Source: Streptomyces sp. HM190
Lineage (GTDB): Bacteria; Actinomycetota; Actinomycetes; Streptomycetales; Streptomycetaceae
NCBI RefSeq assembly: GCF_009857135.1
Contig: NZ_CP047318.1
Span: 6,448,001-6,512,000, forward strand
DNA length: 64,000 nt
Direction of reading: 5' to 3'
The number at the start of each line of letters is the position of its first letter. Positions within the stretch are counted from its first letter, which is position 1. The notes under the pieces are model-generated. The model did no database searches. It was not told where the DNA came from and saw only the letters and a program-made list of their open reading frames with translations. Of this stretch, positions 25,001 through 32,072 are shown piece by piece. Both the position numbers and the translations under genes were made by a program.

Positions 25001-26338
25001 TGGCTGGCGGCCGACCACCGGGCCGACGTCCCCCTCGTCGTGCTGACCCGCAGCGGCGACCCGGCGCACGCGGCGGCCCGCGGCCTGGTGCGGTCGGCGC
25101 AGTCCGAACACCCCGGCCGCATCGTCCAGGTCGAGACGGACGGCGACCCCCGCTCCTCGGCCCGGCTCGCCGACGCGCTGGCAGCCGGTCGGCCGCACGT
25201 GCGGATCAGCGCGGGACGGCTCCAGGCACCGGAGCTGGAGCGGGTCTCCCCGGGCCGCGGCACCCGGCCGGACCTCGGCGGCGGCACGGTGCTGATCACC
25301 GGGGGCACCGGCACGCTCGGCTCGCTGCTGGCCCGGCACCTGGTGACCGGGTACGGCGTCCGCAGCCTCCTGCTCACCAGCCGCAGCGGCGCACGGGGCG
25401 CCGAGCCGCTCATCGCGGAGCTGACCGCGCTGGGCGCCGAGGTCGCCGTCGCCGCCTGTGACGTCGCCGACCGGGGAAGTCTCGCCGCGGCCCTCGACCT
25501 GGTGCCCGGCACCCACCCCCTGGTCGCCGTCGTGCACGCGGCCGGGGTGCTCGCGGACGGGGTGGTGACCGGGATGACCCCCGAGCAGGTGGAACGGGTG
25601 CTGCGCCCCAAACTCGACGGCACGCTGAACCTGCACGAGCTGACGAAGGACACCGAACTGGCCGCCTTCGTGCTGTTCTCCTCGCTGGCCGGTGTGCTGG
25701 GAAGCCCGGGGCAGGGCAACTACGCCGCCGCGAACGGCTTCCTTGACGCGTTCGCCGAGTTCCGCAGGGCCGAGGGGCTGCCGGCCCAGTCGCAGGCGTG
25801 GGGCCTGTGGGAGGAGGCGTCCGGCATGACCGCGGTGCTGCGTGAACGGGACCGCGACGGCACCCTCCCGGACTCCACCGTGCCCATGCCCACCGAGTTC
25901 GCCCTGGCGCTGTTCGACGAGGCGCTGCGGCAGGACGACAGCGTCCTCACCCTCGCCCGGTTCGACGTCTCCAAGCTGCGCACCCGTGGGGCGCCCCCGC
26001 TGCTGCGCCGCCTCGTCCCCGCCGGACCGGCCCCGACCGCACCCGCCGTGCACCTGCGCGACCTGGCCCCGGCCGAGCGGGCGCAGCGGCTGCTGGCCGA
26101 GGTCCGCGCCGCCGCCGCCGAACTCCTCGGCCACCACGACGCGGAGGCCCTGCCCCCGGACCGGAGCCTGCACGAGTCCGGCCTGGACTCGCTCACCGCC
26201 GTCGAACTGCGCAACCGGCTGAGCGCCCTGACCGGTCTACGGCTGCCCGCCAGGCTGGTGTTCGACCACCCCGCGCCGCGGGACCTGGCCGATCACCTCC
26301 ACCAGGTGCTCACCGCCCCGGTGGAGGCGGGTGCCTGA
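19037..26338 (+). CDS. Type I polyketide synthase: acyl ligase-ACP-KS-AT-DH-KR-ACP
   Basis: 2433 residues. Acyl ligase about 15-525 (YTSGTTGRPKG at 188, YGSTETSG at 329, catalytic Lys near 515); a 120-residue stretch with a weak Rossmann-like look; ACP1 with Ser714 in GLTSADA instead of the usual GLDS; KS about 773-1195 with Cys946, His1081 and His1119; AT about 1290-1610 with Ser1384 in GHSMGE and a VASH specificity motif near 1484; DH with His1681 in HAVNGTCLLP and Asp1841; KR about 2080-2300 with Tyr2229 in GNYAAAN and LAD near the B-type LDD position; ACP2 with Ser2385 in GLDSL. All reductive domains look active, so one round should give a 2-substituted dienoyl product from an acrylate starter. 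There is no thioesterase. Residues 150-157 and 158-165 are a tandem copy (DTLSYEDL). The start overlaps the lyase stop. Confidence 0.95.
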   Translation: MTASRERADMPATEHDDLIRPLPDLLRAHAAVRGSKVAYSDVRRAVTYTELERRTARLGGHLVALGLPRGARVAILLGNRVEMVESYLAVNRAGGVGVPVNPHSSDAELLHVLTDSDARVVITDAAHAEQVRASLPAGPRHLVVAGDIPDTLSYEDLDTLSYEDLATRDPDVPARDDLGVDEPAFLLYTSGTTGRPKGVLSTQRAALWNVAHCYVPMVELSPADTLLFPLPLFHTLGHHLCVVGVTAVGATAHLMPGLSAPEVLDELRSRPYTFLVGVPTIYHNLVRAAGAEGLTLPALRVCFIAGAVSTPALADAFEAAFGVRLSDSYGSTETSGTMTATRPDGERVPGSCGLPVPGLDLRVVDPDTGAEVPVGEEGEIWVSGPNVMLGYHNQPEATAKVLRDGWYRTGDLARRNEAGYLWITGRRDDVIIRGGENVHPTEIETVLTRVPGVREAAVTAAADDEFGQVPVALVVPEGDGLDCAELFARCRRDLAYFKVPVEVRAVTAIPRTATGKIARKALTGLPGRLLAVAGSPPGLHLIGADGDPSPLPGVAAPTGQGPLAGRDIVLAGDTGDLADLIARHLVGGHGARVDEPAGPEPGATVTVTGTTVTVALAGAAPTTLVLAEGLTDHRVRNAVDVALTRPGSTLVAAMASGTAAPSDRLPARADLTGITGTDLTRTLVDLVAGEVGGIVGAGDGVEPDRALRDYGLTSADAVRLRDRVAAAVGLRLPTTLAFEYPTVRAIAGYLRAALTGAHEPADSFGPVAAGADDDPVVLVGMACRCPGGVTSPEELWHLVAEGVDATSGFPDDRGWDLDRLFDPAPGRRGTSRTRRGGFLRDMADFDPEFFGISPREALAMDPQHRLLLETSWEALERAGIDPTSLRDARAGVYAGLIHHDYVTDPDRVPPELEGYLGTGTVGAAASGRISYVLGLRGPALTVDTACSSSLVAIHLAAQSIRRGECEFALAGGVAVMATPQTFVEYSRQGALSVDGRAKAFAATADGTGWAEGVGMVVLERLSAARRAGHPVLAVLRGSAVNQDGASNGLTAPSGTAQQQVIRLALRDAGLTPSDVDLVEAHGTGTRLGDPIEAGALLATYGQDRDTPLWLGSLKSNIGHTQAAAGVVGVIKVVQAMRHRTLPKTLHVDEPSPHVDWASGDVRLLTENMPWPQADRPPRAAVSSFGVSGTNAHVILEAPPARPAPPPAAPAQAVALPLSGKTPERLRDWAARLLPVAEKTAPADLAHSLAATRGHFTHRAVVVGGDSGELLAGLRAVAEGKPARNVVAGVSEVDGKVAFVFPGQGTQWVGMAARLMGEPVFAESVHACERALEPHVDWSLTEVLAGDDPLERLDVIHPALFSVMVSLAALWRSRGVEPDAVLGHSMGEVAAAHVAGALSLEEAARVVVVRSQVIAALAPGAGMASVSASRAQLEWLLERWPDRLWISALNGPSSSVVSGDDMAIGGLLTECALDGLPARRVRVGVASHCPMMEPLREELTARLGEVHSVSPAVPMFSTVDLDWVGDSTLDGAYWFRNLRQPVLFQPAVEHLVEQGFRVFVEPSPHPALTHGIEQTLEESGSTGVVTGTLRRHDGGPARFLMSAAELYTRGVPGVRLTTGEGLPVPLPTTPFRRRRFWFTTTGVPTAGTGHPLLGTPVQSARSGERVAVGRVSPADQPWLADHAVNGTCLLPGTALLDLALRAAHDSGGTGLGELVIEAPLPLSRQGTTELQVVADPGRRTVEVFSRPGQPGAAWRRHAQGTFEGPFESTRPEPPAGVLPPADAEEITVDYASLAGRGNEYGPAFRALRRLWRRGEELFAELRLPEGAAGGFAGPGLHPVLGDAALHALALTQPVPEGHIALPFVWHDVWAGDRHATHARAHLAPAGHDEFTVTLTDAEGEPLFRGTLGTRTVALRELTGALPTDSVYRTRWSDLPGTAAPAPKWALLGPDRRGITADPVGLADADAVLCTPPPGDVREATLETLSHVQQWLAADHRADVPLVVLTRSGDPAHAAARGLVRSAQSEHPGRIVQVETDGDPRSSARLADALAAGRPHVRISAGRLQAPELERVSPGRGTRPDLGGGTVLITGGTGTLGSLLARHLVTGYGVRSLLLTSRSGARGAEPLIAELTALGAEVAVAACDVADRGSLAAALDLVPGTHPLVAVVHAAGVLADGVVTGMTPEQVERVLRPKLDGTLNLHELTKDTELAAFVLFSSLAGVLGSPGQGNYAAANGFLDAFAEFRRAEGLPAQSQAWGLWEEASGMTAVLRERDRDGTLPDSTVPMPTEFALALFDEALRQDDSVLTLARFDVSKLRTRGAPPLLRRLVPAGPAPTAPAVHLRDLAPAERAQRLLAEVRAAAAELLGHHDAEALPPDRSLHESGLDSLTAVELRNRLSALTGLRLPARLVFDHPAPRDLADHLHQVLTAPVEAGA
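19484..19531 (+). repeat. 24-bp tandem duplication inside the PKS ligase domain
   Basis: Two adjacent 24-bp units, differing only in the last base, encode DTLSYEDL twice. It adds eight residues to a loop before the ligase P-loop and looks like a recent in-frame slippage or duplication. Confidence 0.85.
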
Positions 26339-26449
26339 ACCGAGGGCAGGGGCGGCGGCCGCGGGCCCGTGAGCCGGGACCGCGGCCGGCCCCCGCCGTC
26401 CTGCCGGCGGCGACGCGGCAGAACCCCGTAACTCTCCATGGAGGTTGTG
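26339..26449 (+). terminator. Inverted repeat between PKS and SDR genes
   Basis: GC-rich inverted repeats (for example GCGGCCGCGG with CCGCGGCCGG, roughly 26352-26386) can form a hairpin after the PKS stop. It may weaken read-through, although the SDR gene has its own strong ggagg site. Confidence 0.4.
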
Positions 26450-27259
26450 ATGTCCCAAGACACGATGGACCTGACCGGTCTGCGGGTGCTGGTGACCGGC
26501 GCGGCCGGCGGGCTCGGCCGGGCCATCGCCGAGGCCGCGCACGCGGCAGGCGCCCACCTGGTCCTGACCACGCGGACCGCCGACTCCCTGCCCCGGGCCG
26601 CCGCCGGGCTCGACGGGCCCCCCGAGGTCGTCACGGCCGTCGCCGACGTCACCAACGACGCCGAACTCGCCGCCGCCGTCAAGCTGGCGACCGAACGGCT
26701 CGGCGGCATCGACGTGCTGGTCAACAACGCGGGTGTGTCCGGCCCCGTCGGACCGGCCTGGGAGAACGGCCCCGCCGAGTGGCGGCACACCCTGGAGGTC
26801 AACCTGGAGGGCCCGCTGGCCGCCTGCCGGGCGGTGCTGCCCGGCATGATCGAGCGCGGTCAGGGGCGCGTCGTCACGATCTCCAGCCACGCGGGGCACA
26901 CCCGCTGGCCGTACGTCAGCGCCTACTCCGTTTCCAAGGCGGCGGTGAACAAACTGACCGAGAACCTGGCCATCGAACTGCTGCCGCACGGGATCACCGC
27001 GTTCAGCTACCACCCGGGGATGGTGAACGTGGGCCTCGGCGCACCCGCAGGAGAGGACCAGGACGGCGACGACCCCTGGCGGCGCCGGCTCTCCTCGTGG
27101 CTCGACGCACAGCGCGAGGCCGGCCGCTTCGCTCCGCTCGACGCGGCCGTCGGCAACCTGCTGCGCCTGGTCCGGGGCGACGCCGACCCGCTCACCGGAC
27201 GCTATCTGACCTACGAGGACGACATCGACGCCCTCGCCGCGGCAACCGGCCACGTCTGA
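26450..27259 (+). CDS. Short-chain dehydrogenase/reductase
   Basis: 269 residues, a classical SDR. The NAD(P) motif is TGAAGGLG near residue 17, NNAG near 97, catalytic Ser in ISSHAGH and Tyr-Lys in YSVSK near 160. It follows the PKS by 111 bp on the same strand and is the last gene before the conserved miaB. Since the PKS has no thioesterase, this reductase may act on the released chain or on a thioester, but a role is inference. The ATG at 26450 is chosen because ggagg lies 5 bases before it; ATG 26438 would place that site inside the gene. Confidence 0.88.
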   Translation: MSQDTMDLTGLRVLVTGAAGGLGRAIAEAAHAAGAHLVLTTRTADSLPRAAAGLDGPPEVVTAVADVTNDAELAAAVKLATERLGGIDVLVNNAGVSGPVGPAWENGPAEWRHTLEVNLEGPLAACRAVLPGMIERGQGRVVTISSHAGHTRWPYVSAYSVSKAAVNKLTENLAIELLPHGITAFSYHPGMVNVGLGAPAGEDQDGDDPWRRRLSSWLDAQREAGRFAPLDAAVGNLLRLVRGDADPLTGRYLTYEDDIDALAAATGHV

Positions 27260-27368
27260 CACGGCGCCGGGCGCCGACGCCGCCGCCGGTGCACAGGGGC
27301 GTCCGGGTCCCCGGTGGTGGGGCGCCCGCCCGGGACGGAGCCCTCCGGGGACCGCCTACCCTTGAGCC

Positions 27369-28895
27369 ATGACCAGCAGCAGCGACCGGAGCCCGGCAGT
27401 GGACGTTCAAGGACCCAAGAGCTACGAGATCCGCACCTACGGGTGCCAGATGAACGTCCACGACTCCGAGCGGCTGTCCGGTCTCCTGGAGGAGGCCGGG
27501 TACGTGCGCGCGCCCGACGGCGAGGGCGGCGCCGACGTCGTCGTCTTCAACACCTGCGCCGTACGCGAGAACGCCGACAACCGCCTCTACGGCAACCTCG
27601 GCCGCCTCGCCCCCGTGAAGGCGTCCCGGCCCGGCATGCAGATCGCCGTCGGCGGCTGTCTCGCCCAGAAGGACCGCGACACCATCGTCAAGAAGGCGCC
27701 CTGGGTGGACGTCGTCTTCGGGACGCACAACATCGGCAAGCTGCCGGTCCTGCTGGAGCGCGCCCGGGTGCAGGACGAGGCGCAGGTCGAGATCGCCGAG
27801 TCCCTGGAGGCGTTCCCCTCCACCCTGCCGACCCGCCGGGAGAGCGCCTACGCCGCGTGGGTCTCGATCTCCGTCGGCTGCAACAACACCTGCACCTTCT
27901 GCATCGTCCCCGCGCTGCGCGGCAAGGAGAAGGACCGCCGGACCGGCGACATCCTCGCCGAGATCGAGGCGCTGGTCGGCGAGGGGGTCTCCGAGATCAC
28001 GCTCCTCGGCCAGAACGTCAACGCGTACGGCTCCGACATCGGCGACCGTGAGGCGTTCAGCAAGCTGCTGCGGGCCTGCGGGACGATCGAGGGCCTGGAG
28101 CGCGTCCGGTTCACCTCGCCGCACCCCCGTGACTTCACCGACGACGTGATCGCCGCCATGGCCGAGACGGCGAACGTGATGCCGCAGCTGCACATGCCGC
28201 TCCAGTCCGGCTCGGACACCGTCCTCAAGGCGATGCGCCGCTCGTACCGCCAGGAGCGCTACCTGGGCATCATCGAGAAGGTCCGCGCCGCCATCCCGCA
28301 CGCGGCGATCACCACCGACATCATCGTGGGCTTCCCCGGCGAGACCGAGGAGGACTTCGAGCAGACGCTGCACGTGGTGCGCGAGGCCCGCTTCGCGCAG
28401 GCCTTCACCTTCCAGTACTCCAAGCGCCCCGGCACCCCCGCGGCCACCATGGAGGACCAGATCCCCAAGGAGGTCGTGCAGAGGCGCTACGAGCGCCTCG
28501 TCGCCCTCCAGGAGGAGATCTCCTGGGAGGAGAACAAGAAGCAGGTCGGGCGCACCCTTGAGCTGATGGTCGCCGAGGGCGAGGGCCGCAAGGACGGTGC
28601 CACCCGCCGGCTGTCCGGCCGCGCCCCCGACAACCGCCTCGTCCACTTCACCAAGCCGGACCAGGAGGTGCGCCCCGGTGACGTGGTGACCGTCGAGATC
28701 ACGTACGCCGCCCCGCACCACCTCCTCGCCGAGGGTGCCGTCCTCGATGTGCGCCGGACGCGAGCGGGCGACGCCTGGGAGAAGCGGAACGCCGCCCCCG
28801 AGACCAAGCCGGCGGGGGTGCTGCTCGGCCTGCCGGGCATCGGCGTGCCCGAGCCGCTGCCGGTGGCCACGACGGGCGGGTGCGCAGGACACTGA
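27369..28895 (+). CDS. miaB: tRNA-2-methylthio-N6-dimethylallyladenosine synthase
   Basis: 508 residues. The N-terminal MTTase domain has its three cluster cysteines in YGCQMN, NTCAVREN and GGCLAQ; the radical SAM domain has GCNNTCTFC (Cys-x3-Cys-x2-Cys) near residue 170; a TRAM RNA-binding domain lies near the C-terminus. It adds the methylthio group to i6A37 of tRNAs, after the prenylation by MiaA encoded 1.6 kb on. The start ATG is preceded by a TACCCT close enough to be a -10 box, so the transcript may be nearly leaderless. It is the first gene of the conserved block. Confidence 0.96.
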   Translation: MTSSSDRSPAVDVQGPKSYEIRTYGCQMNVHDSERLSGLLEEAGYVRAPDGEGGADVVVFNTCAVRENADNRLYGNLGRLAPVKASRPGMQIAVGGCLAQKDRDTIVKKAPWVDVVFGTHNIGKLPVLLERARVQDEAQVEIAESLEAFPSTLPTRRESAYAAWVSISVGCNNTCTFCIVPALRGKEKDRRTGDILAEIEALVGEGVSEITLLGQNVNAYGSDIGDREAFSKLLRACGTIEGLERVRFTSPHPRDFTDDVIAAMAETANVMPQLHMPLQSGSDTVLKAMRRSYRQERYLGIIEKVRAAIPHAAITTDIIVGFPGETEEDFEQTLHVVREARFAQAFTFQYSKRPGTPAATMEDQIPKEVVQRRYERLVALQEEISWEENKKQVGRTLELMVAEGEGRKDGATRRLSGRAPDNRLVHFTKPDQEVRPGDVVTVEITYAAPHHLLAEGAVLDVRRTRAGDAWEKRNAAPETKPAGVLLGLPGIGVPEPLPVATTGGCAGH

Positions 28896-28962
28896 CGGCC
28901 CGCCGCGGGCGCCTGCGGTCCGCCCCGTGCTTCGCGCGGGGGCGACCGTTACCCTGCGGATC

Positions 28963-29673
28963 ATGCTTGTCGCCGCCGCTGTCTGTCCCTGTCCTCCGCT
29001 GCTCGTGCCCGAGGTGGCCGCGGGGGCCGCGCCCGAGCTGGACCGTGCGCGGGAGGCGTGCGCGGACGCGCTGGGGGTGCTCGCGGCCGCCCGGCCCACC
29101 CGCCTGGTGGTCGTCGGGCCCGCCGCGCGGGACGGCAGGTTCCCGCAGGGCGCGCGCGGGTCGTTCCGCGGGTTCGGCGTGGATCTCGACGTCCGGCTCG
29201 GGCCGGGCGTGGCCGCGGAGGAGCGGCCGGAGGGCGAGCTGCCGGCGTCCCTCGCGGTGGCCGCCTGGCTGCTCGGCCGCGCCGGGCCGTCCGTCCCCGT
29301 CGAGGGCGTCGCCGTGGCGGAGGCCCTCGCCGCCGAGCGGTGTGTCCCCCTCGGGCGGGACATCGCCGGGACGGCCGAGCGGGTGGCCCTGCTGGTGATG
29401 GGCGACGCCAGCGCCTGCCGCACGCTCAAGGCGCCGGGGTACCTGGACGACCGCGCCGCCGGTTTCGACGCGGCGCTCGCCCGCGCCCTCGCCACGGCGG
29501 ACGTCGCCGCGCTGAAGGCGCTGGACACGGGACTGGCGGGGCAGCTGCTGGTCTCCGGCCGCGCCCCCTGGCAGGTGCTGGCCGGCGCCGCCGAGGAGGC
29601 CGACCTGAGCGGCAGCCTGCTGTACGACGACGCCCCCTACGGCGTGGGGTATCTGGTGGCGACCTGGTCGTGA
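28963..29673 (+). CDS. Conserved protein with class III extradiol dioxygenase-like fold
   Basis: 236 residues beginning MLVAAAVCPCPPLLVPEVA, a start typical of LigB-like proteins encoded between miaB and miaA in Streptomyces. The pattern of an early Pro-rich metal-site region and a late YDDAPYGVGYLVATW matches proteins annotated as extradiol subunit B-like, but the usual His pair is not clear and the substrate is unknown. The ATG at 28963 follows a TTACCCT that could be a -10 box. No enzymatic role is claimed. Confidence 0.75.
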   Translation: MLVAAAVCPCPPLLVPEVAAGAAPELDRAREACADALGVLAAARPTRLVVVGPAARDGRFPQGARGSFRGFGVDLDVRLGPGVAAEERPEGELPASLAVAAWLLGRAGPSVPVEGVAVAEALAAERCVPLGRDIAGTAERVALLVMGDASACRTLKAPGYLDDRAAGFDAALARALATADVAALKALDTGLAGQLLVSGRAPWQVLAGAAEEADLSGSLLYDDAPYGVGYLVATWS

Positions 29674-29729
29674 CACGGCGGACGGCCGGGAGCGAGGCGC
29701 TCCGCGGCCGTCCGTCGATGTGCGGGTGT

Positions 29730-30005
29730 TCAGGAAGCCGGGGGCGGTGTGCCGCCGCGGCCTTCCCCGTGCGCGAGTCGGTCCATGGCGAGCTTCGCCT
29801 TGCCCGTGCCCGACTGGATCGTGTAAAGGTACGTGCCCGTGGTCCTCCGGTCGACCGCGTGCGCGGCCGTGTCGAGACGGTGCTGGATCCTCATCCTGCC
29901 CTCGTGCTTGCGGGCGAGGTCCGGGACCTTCTCCTCGGCCGGGGAGAGTCCGGCTCTCGTGCTGTGCGGAAGACCCGTGGTCCACCTTCCCGCGCGGATC
30001 ATCAC
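29730..30005 (-). CDS. Hypothetical protein, 91 residues
   Basis: The ATG overlaps the stop of the upstream minus-strand gene by four bases, which supports it as a real gene. It has a basic first half and a TYLYTIQSGTGKAKLAMDRL core. I do not recognise a domain. The two genes lie antisense to the miaB-miaA block and probably form a small operon. Confidence 0.6.
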   Translation of the reverse strand: MMIRAGRWTTGLPHSTRAGLSPAEEKVPDLARKHEGRMRIQHRLDTAAHAVDRRTTGTYLYTIQSGTGKAKLAMDRLAHGEGRGGTPPPAS

Positions 30006-30271
30006 GTGCGGGCGCCCTCACCGGCCTCGTTGTCGGCGGCCTTCTCGGCGGTCTGCTGCTGGGGGATCTCGACGTCGTCCGCCTCGTCGGCCGCCTCCGC
30101 CGCGGCGTCCTTCGCCTCGCTCCCGGTGTCGGCTTCCGGCCGGGCGGCCTCAGCAGGTCCCTTCGCCTCGTCCGCCTCTTCCGTCCCGGCCTCGGTGGTC
30201 ACCGCGGAGGTCGCCTCCGCGGCCTCCTCCGAGCCCTTCGTCTTGCGACGAAACAGCGAAAAAACGCCCAT
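30002..30271 (-). CDS. Small acidic Streptomyces protein with conserved MGVFSLFRRK start
   Basis: 89 residues: a short hydrophobic/basic head (MGVFSLFRRKTKG) followed by a low-complexity tail rich in Ala, Glu and Asp. It resembles short conserved Streptomyces proteins in this position. No catalytic motif is present, and the tail is probably disordered. It is coupled to the downstream 91-residue gene. Confidence 0.65.
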   Translation of the reverse strand: MGVFSLFRRKTKGSEEAAEATSAVTTEAGTEEADEAKGPAEAARPEADTGSEAKDAAAEAADEADDVEIPQQQTAEKAADNEAGEGART

Positions 30272-30452
30272 ATCAACCTCAAAGCTACTCGTGCGGGTTC
30301 ATTCCCGCGCCTACCCGGAGCGCCCGATTGCGTCGACCGGGTCGCCGGCACTCGAAACCGGCGCTCAGAACACGCAACACGCAACGACCCCGCCCCCCTC
30401 GCGTCACGTAGCTCGTTCGAGATGAGCCCCCGAGGTTTGCGAGACTGGGGCG

Positions 30453-31391
30453 GTGAGTAGCGCAGTTCCCGCCCCGCGGGTCATCGCCGTCGTCGGCCCG
30501 ACCGCGGCGGGCAAGTCCGATCTGGGTGTCTTCCTGGCCCAGCGCCTCGGCGGCGAGGTCGTCAACGCCGATTCCATGCAGCTGTACCGGGGGATGGACA
30601 TCGGCACCGCCAAGCTGACCCCCGAGGAGCGCGACGGGGTCCCGCACCACCTCCTGGACGTCTGGGACATCACGGTCACCGCCAGCGTCGCCGAGTACCA
30701 GCGGCTCGCCAGGGCGCGCATCGACGCGCTGCTCGCCGCGGGGCGCTGGCCCGTCCTCGTGGGCGGCTCCGGTCTGTACGTCCGGGGCGCCGTCGACAAC
30801 CTGGAGTTCCCCGGCACGGACCCCGAGGTCAGGGCCCGCCTGGAGGAGGAGCTGACCCTGCGCGGGTCCGGCGCCCTGCACGCCCGGCTCGCCGCCGCCG
30901 ACCCCGAGGCCGCCCACGCCATCCTGCCCAGCAACGGCCGCCGCATCGTCCGGGCCCTCGAAGTGATCGAGATCACCGGCAAGCCCTTCACCGCCAACCT
31001 GCCGGGCCACGACTCGGTCTACGACACCGTGCAGATCGGTGTCGACGTGGCCCGCCCCGAACTCGACGAACGCATCGCGGCCCGCGTCGACCGCATGTGG
31101 GACGCCGGACTGGTCGAGGAAGTGCGCGCACTGGAGGCGCAGGGGTTGCGCGAGGGGCGTACGGCGTCGCGGGCACTCGGCTACCAGCAGGTCCTCGCGG
31201 CCCTGGCCGGACAGTGCACCATGGGCGAGGCGCGTGCCGAGACCGTCCGTGCCACCAAGCGCTTCGCGCGCCGTCAGGATTCATGGTTCAGACGCGACCC
31301 GCGGGTGCATTGGCTCAAGGGGGGTGTCGCGGACCGGACGGAACTCCCGCAGCTCGCACTGGCGTTGATCGAACGACCGGTCACAGCCTGA
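30453..31391 (+). CDS. miaA: tRNA dimethylallyltransferase
   Basis: 312 residues. The P-loop GPTAAGKSD lies at residues 14-22, NADSMQLYRGMDIGTAK follows near 40, and DVWDI and GGSGLYVRG are family signatures. It transfers a dimethylallyl group to A37 of tRNAs reading UNN codons, including the tRNA for TTA leucine codons in other bacteria. The GTG start follows a gggg tract. It supplies the substrate of MiaB. Confidence 0.96.
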   Translation: MSSAVPAPRVIAVVGPTAAGKSDLGVFLAQRLGGEVVNADSMQLYRGMDIGTAKLTPEERDGVPHHLLDVWDITVTASVAEYQRLARARIDALLAAGRWPVLVGGSGLYVRGAVDNLEFPGTDPEVRARLEEELTLRGSGALHARLAAADPEAAHAILPSNGRRIVRALEVIEITGKPFTANLPGHDSVYDTVQIGVDVARPELDERIAARVDRMWDAGLVEEVRALEAQGLREGRTASRALGYQQVLAALAGQCTMGEARAETVRATKRFARRQDSWFRRDPRVHWLKGGVADRTELPQLALALIERPVTA

Positions 31392-31499
31392 TCACGTCAT
31401 GGCATCGGGTCGCCCCGGCGGTCATCCCGGCCTCCGGGAGCGTGCCATCATCGAGCTTCGATCGACCAAGTGGAGTCCGAGTTGGGAGGGCGCGTGGCG

Positions 31500-32024
31500 A
31501 TGGAGGCCGGCCCTCGCGACACCGCACAAGGCGCGGAGCACGGCACCGCGGACGACGCGGACCAGCTGGTTACCGAGGGGTACGCACTGGACCTCGACAG
31601 CGGTCCGCTGAGCCCCGACGGGCCGGACGACCAGACGCCGGACGGCGTGACCGACGACGGACCGGAACCGGACGAGATGTCCGCCCCGGAGGTCGAGGTC
31701 GAGCTGCGCCCCCAGCGCCGGCTCCGGCTGTGGCAGCTCGCCCCCATCGTGGGTCTCGGCGCGGTCGGCTCCCTGATGTTCGCCTTCCCGCTCGCCTTCG
31801 AGTTCGGCGACGGCGGCGCGGTGGTCGCCATGCTCGGTCTGCTGATCTGCTCCACCGCCGGCGGCTGGGGCATGATGGCCGCGCGCCGTGTCGGTTACAC
31901 GTGGCCCGGCCTGCCCGCGCGCGGCTCCGGGCGCCGCGCCGACTGGCGGGTCGTCCTCGGGTACGCCCTCGTCCTCGCCGCCGTGGTCGTCCTCGCCGTC
32001 TGGCGCGTGGCCCGGCTGCGCTAG
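31500..32024 (+). CDS. Hypothetical membrane protein
   Basis: 174 residues. The first 80 are acidic and probably cytosolic; three hydrophobic segments follow (near LAPIVGLGAVGSLMFAF, VVAMLGLLICSTAGG and VVLGYALVLAAVVVLAV). It lies between miaA and dapF. The ATG at 31500 is chosen for the gggaggg site 9 bases upstream; GTG at 31494 is also possible. No function can be assigned. Confidence 0.7.
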   Translation: MEAGPRDTAQGAEHGTADDADQLVTEGYALDLDSGPLSPDGPDDQTPDGVTDDGPEPDEMSAPEVEVELRPQRRLRLWQLAPIVGLGAVGSLMFAFPLAFEFGDGGAVVAMLGLLICSTAGGWGMMAARRVGYTWPGLPARGSGRRADWRVVLGYALVLAAVVVLAVWRVARLR

Positions 32025-32072
32025 CGTCCCGGCGCCCGGCGCGCACGCCGCTCCACCCCGTACGATCGAGGA

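Noticed and set aside
30960..31440. CRISPR array or insertion sequence anywhere in the window
   Set aside because: No regularly spaced repeats or transposase genes were seen on either strand.
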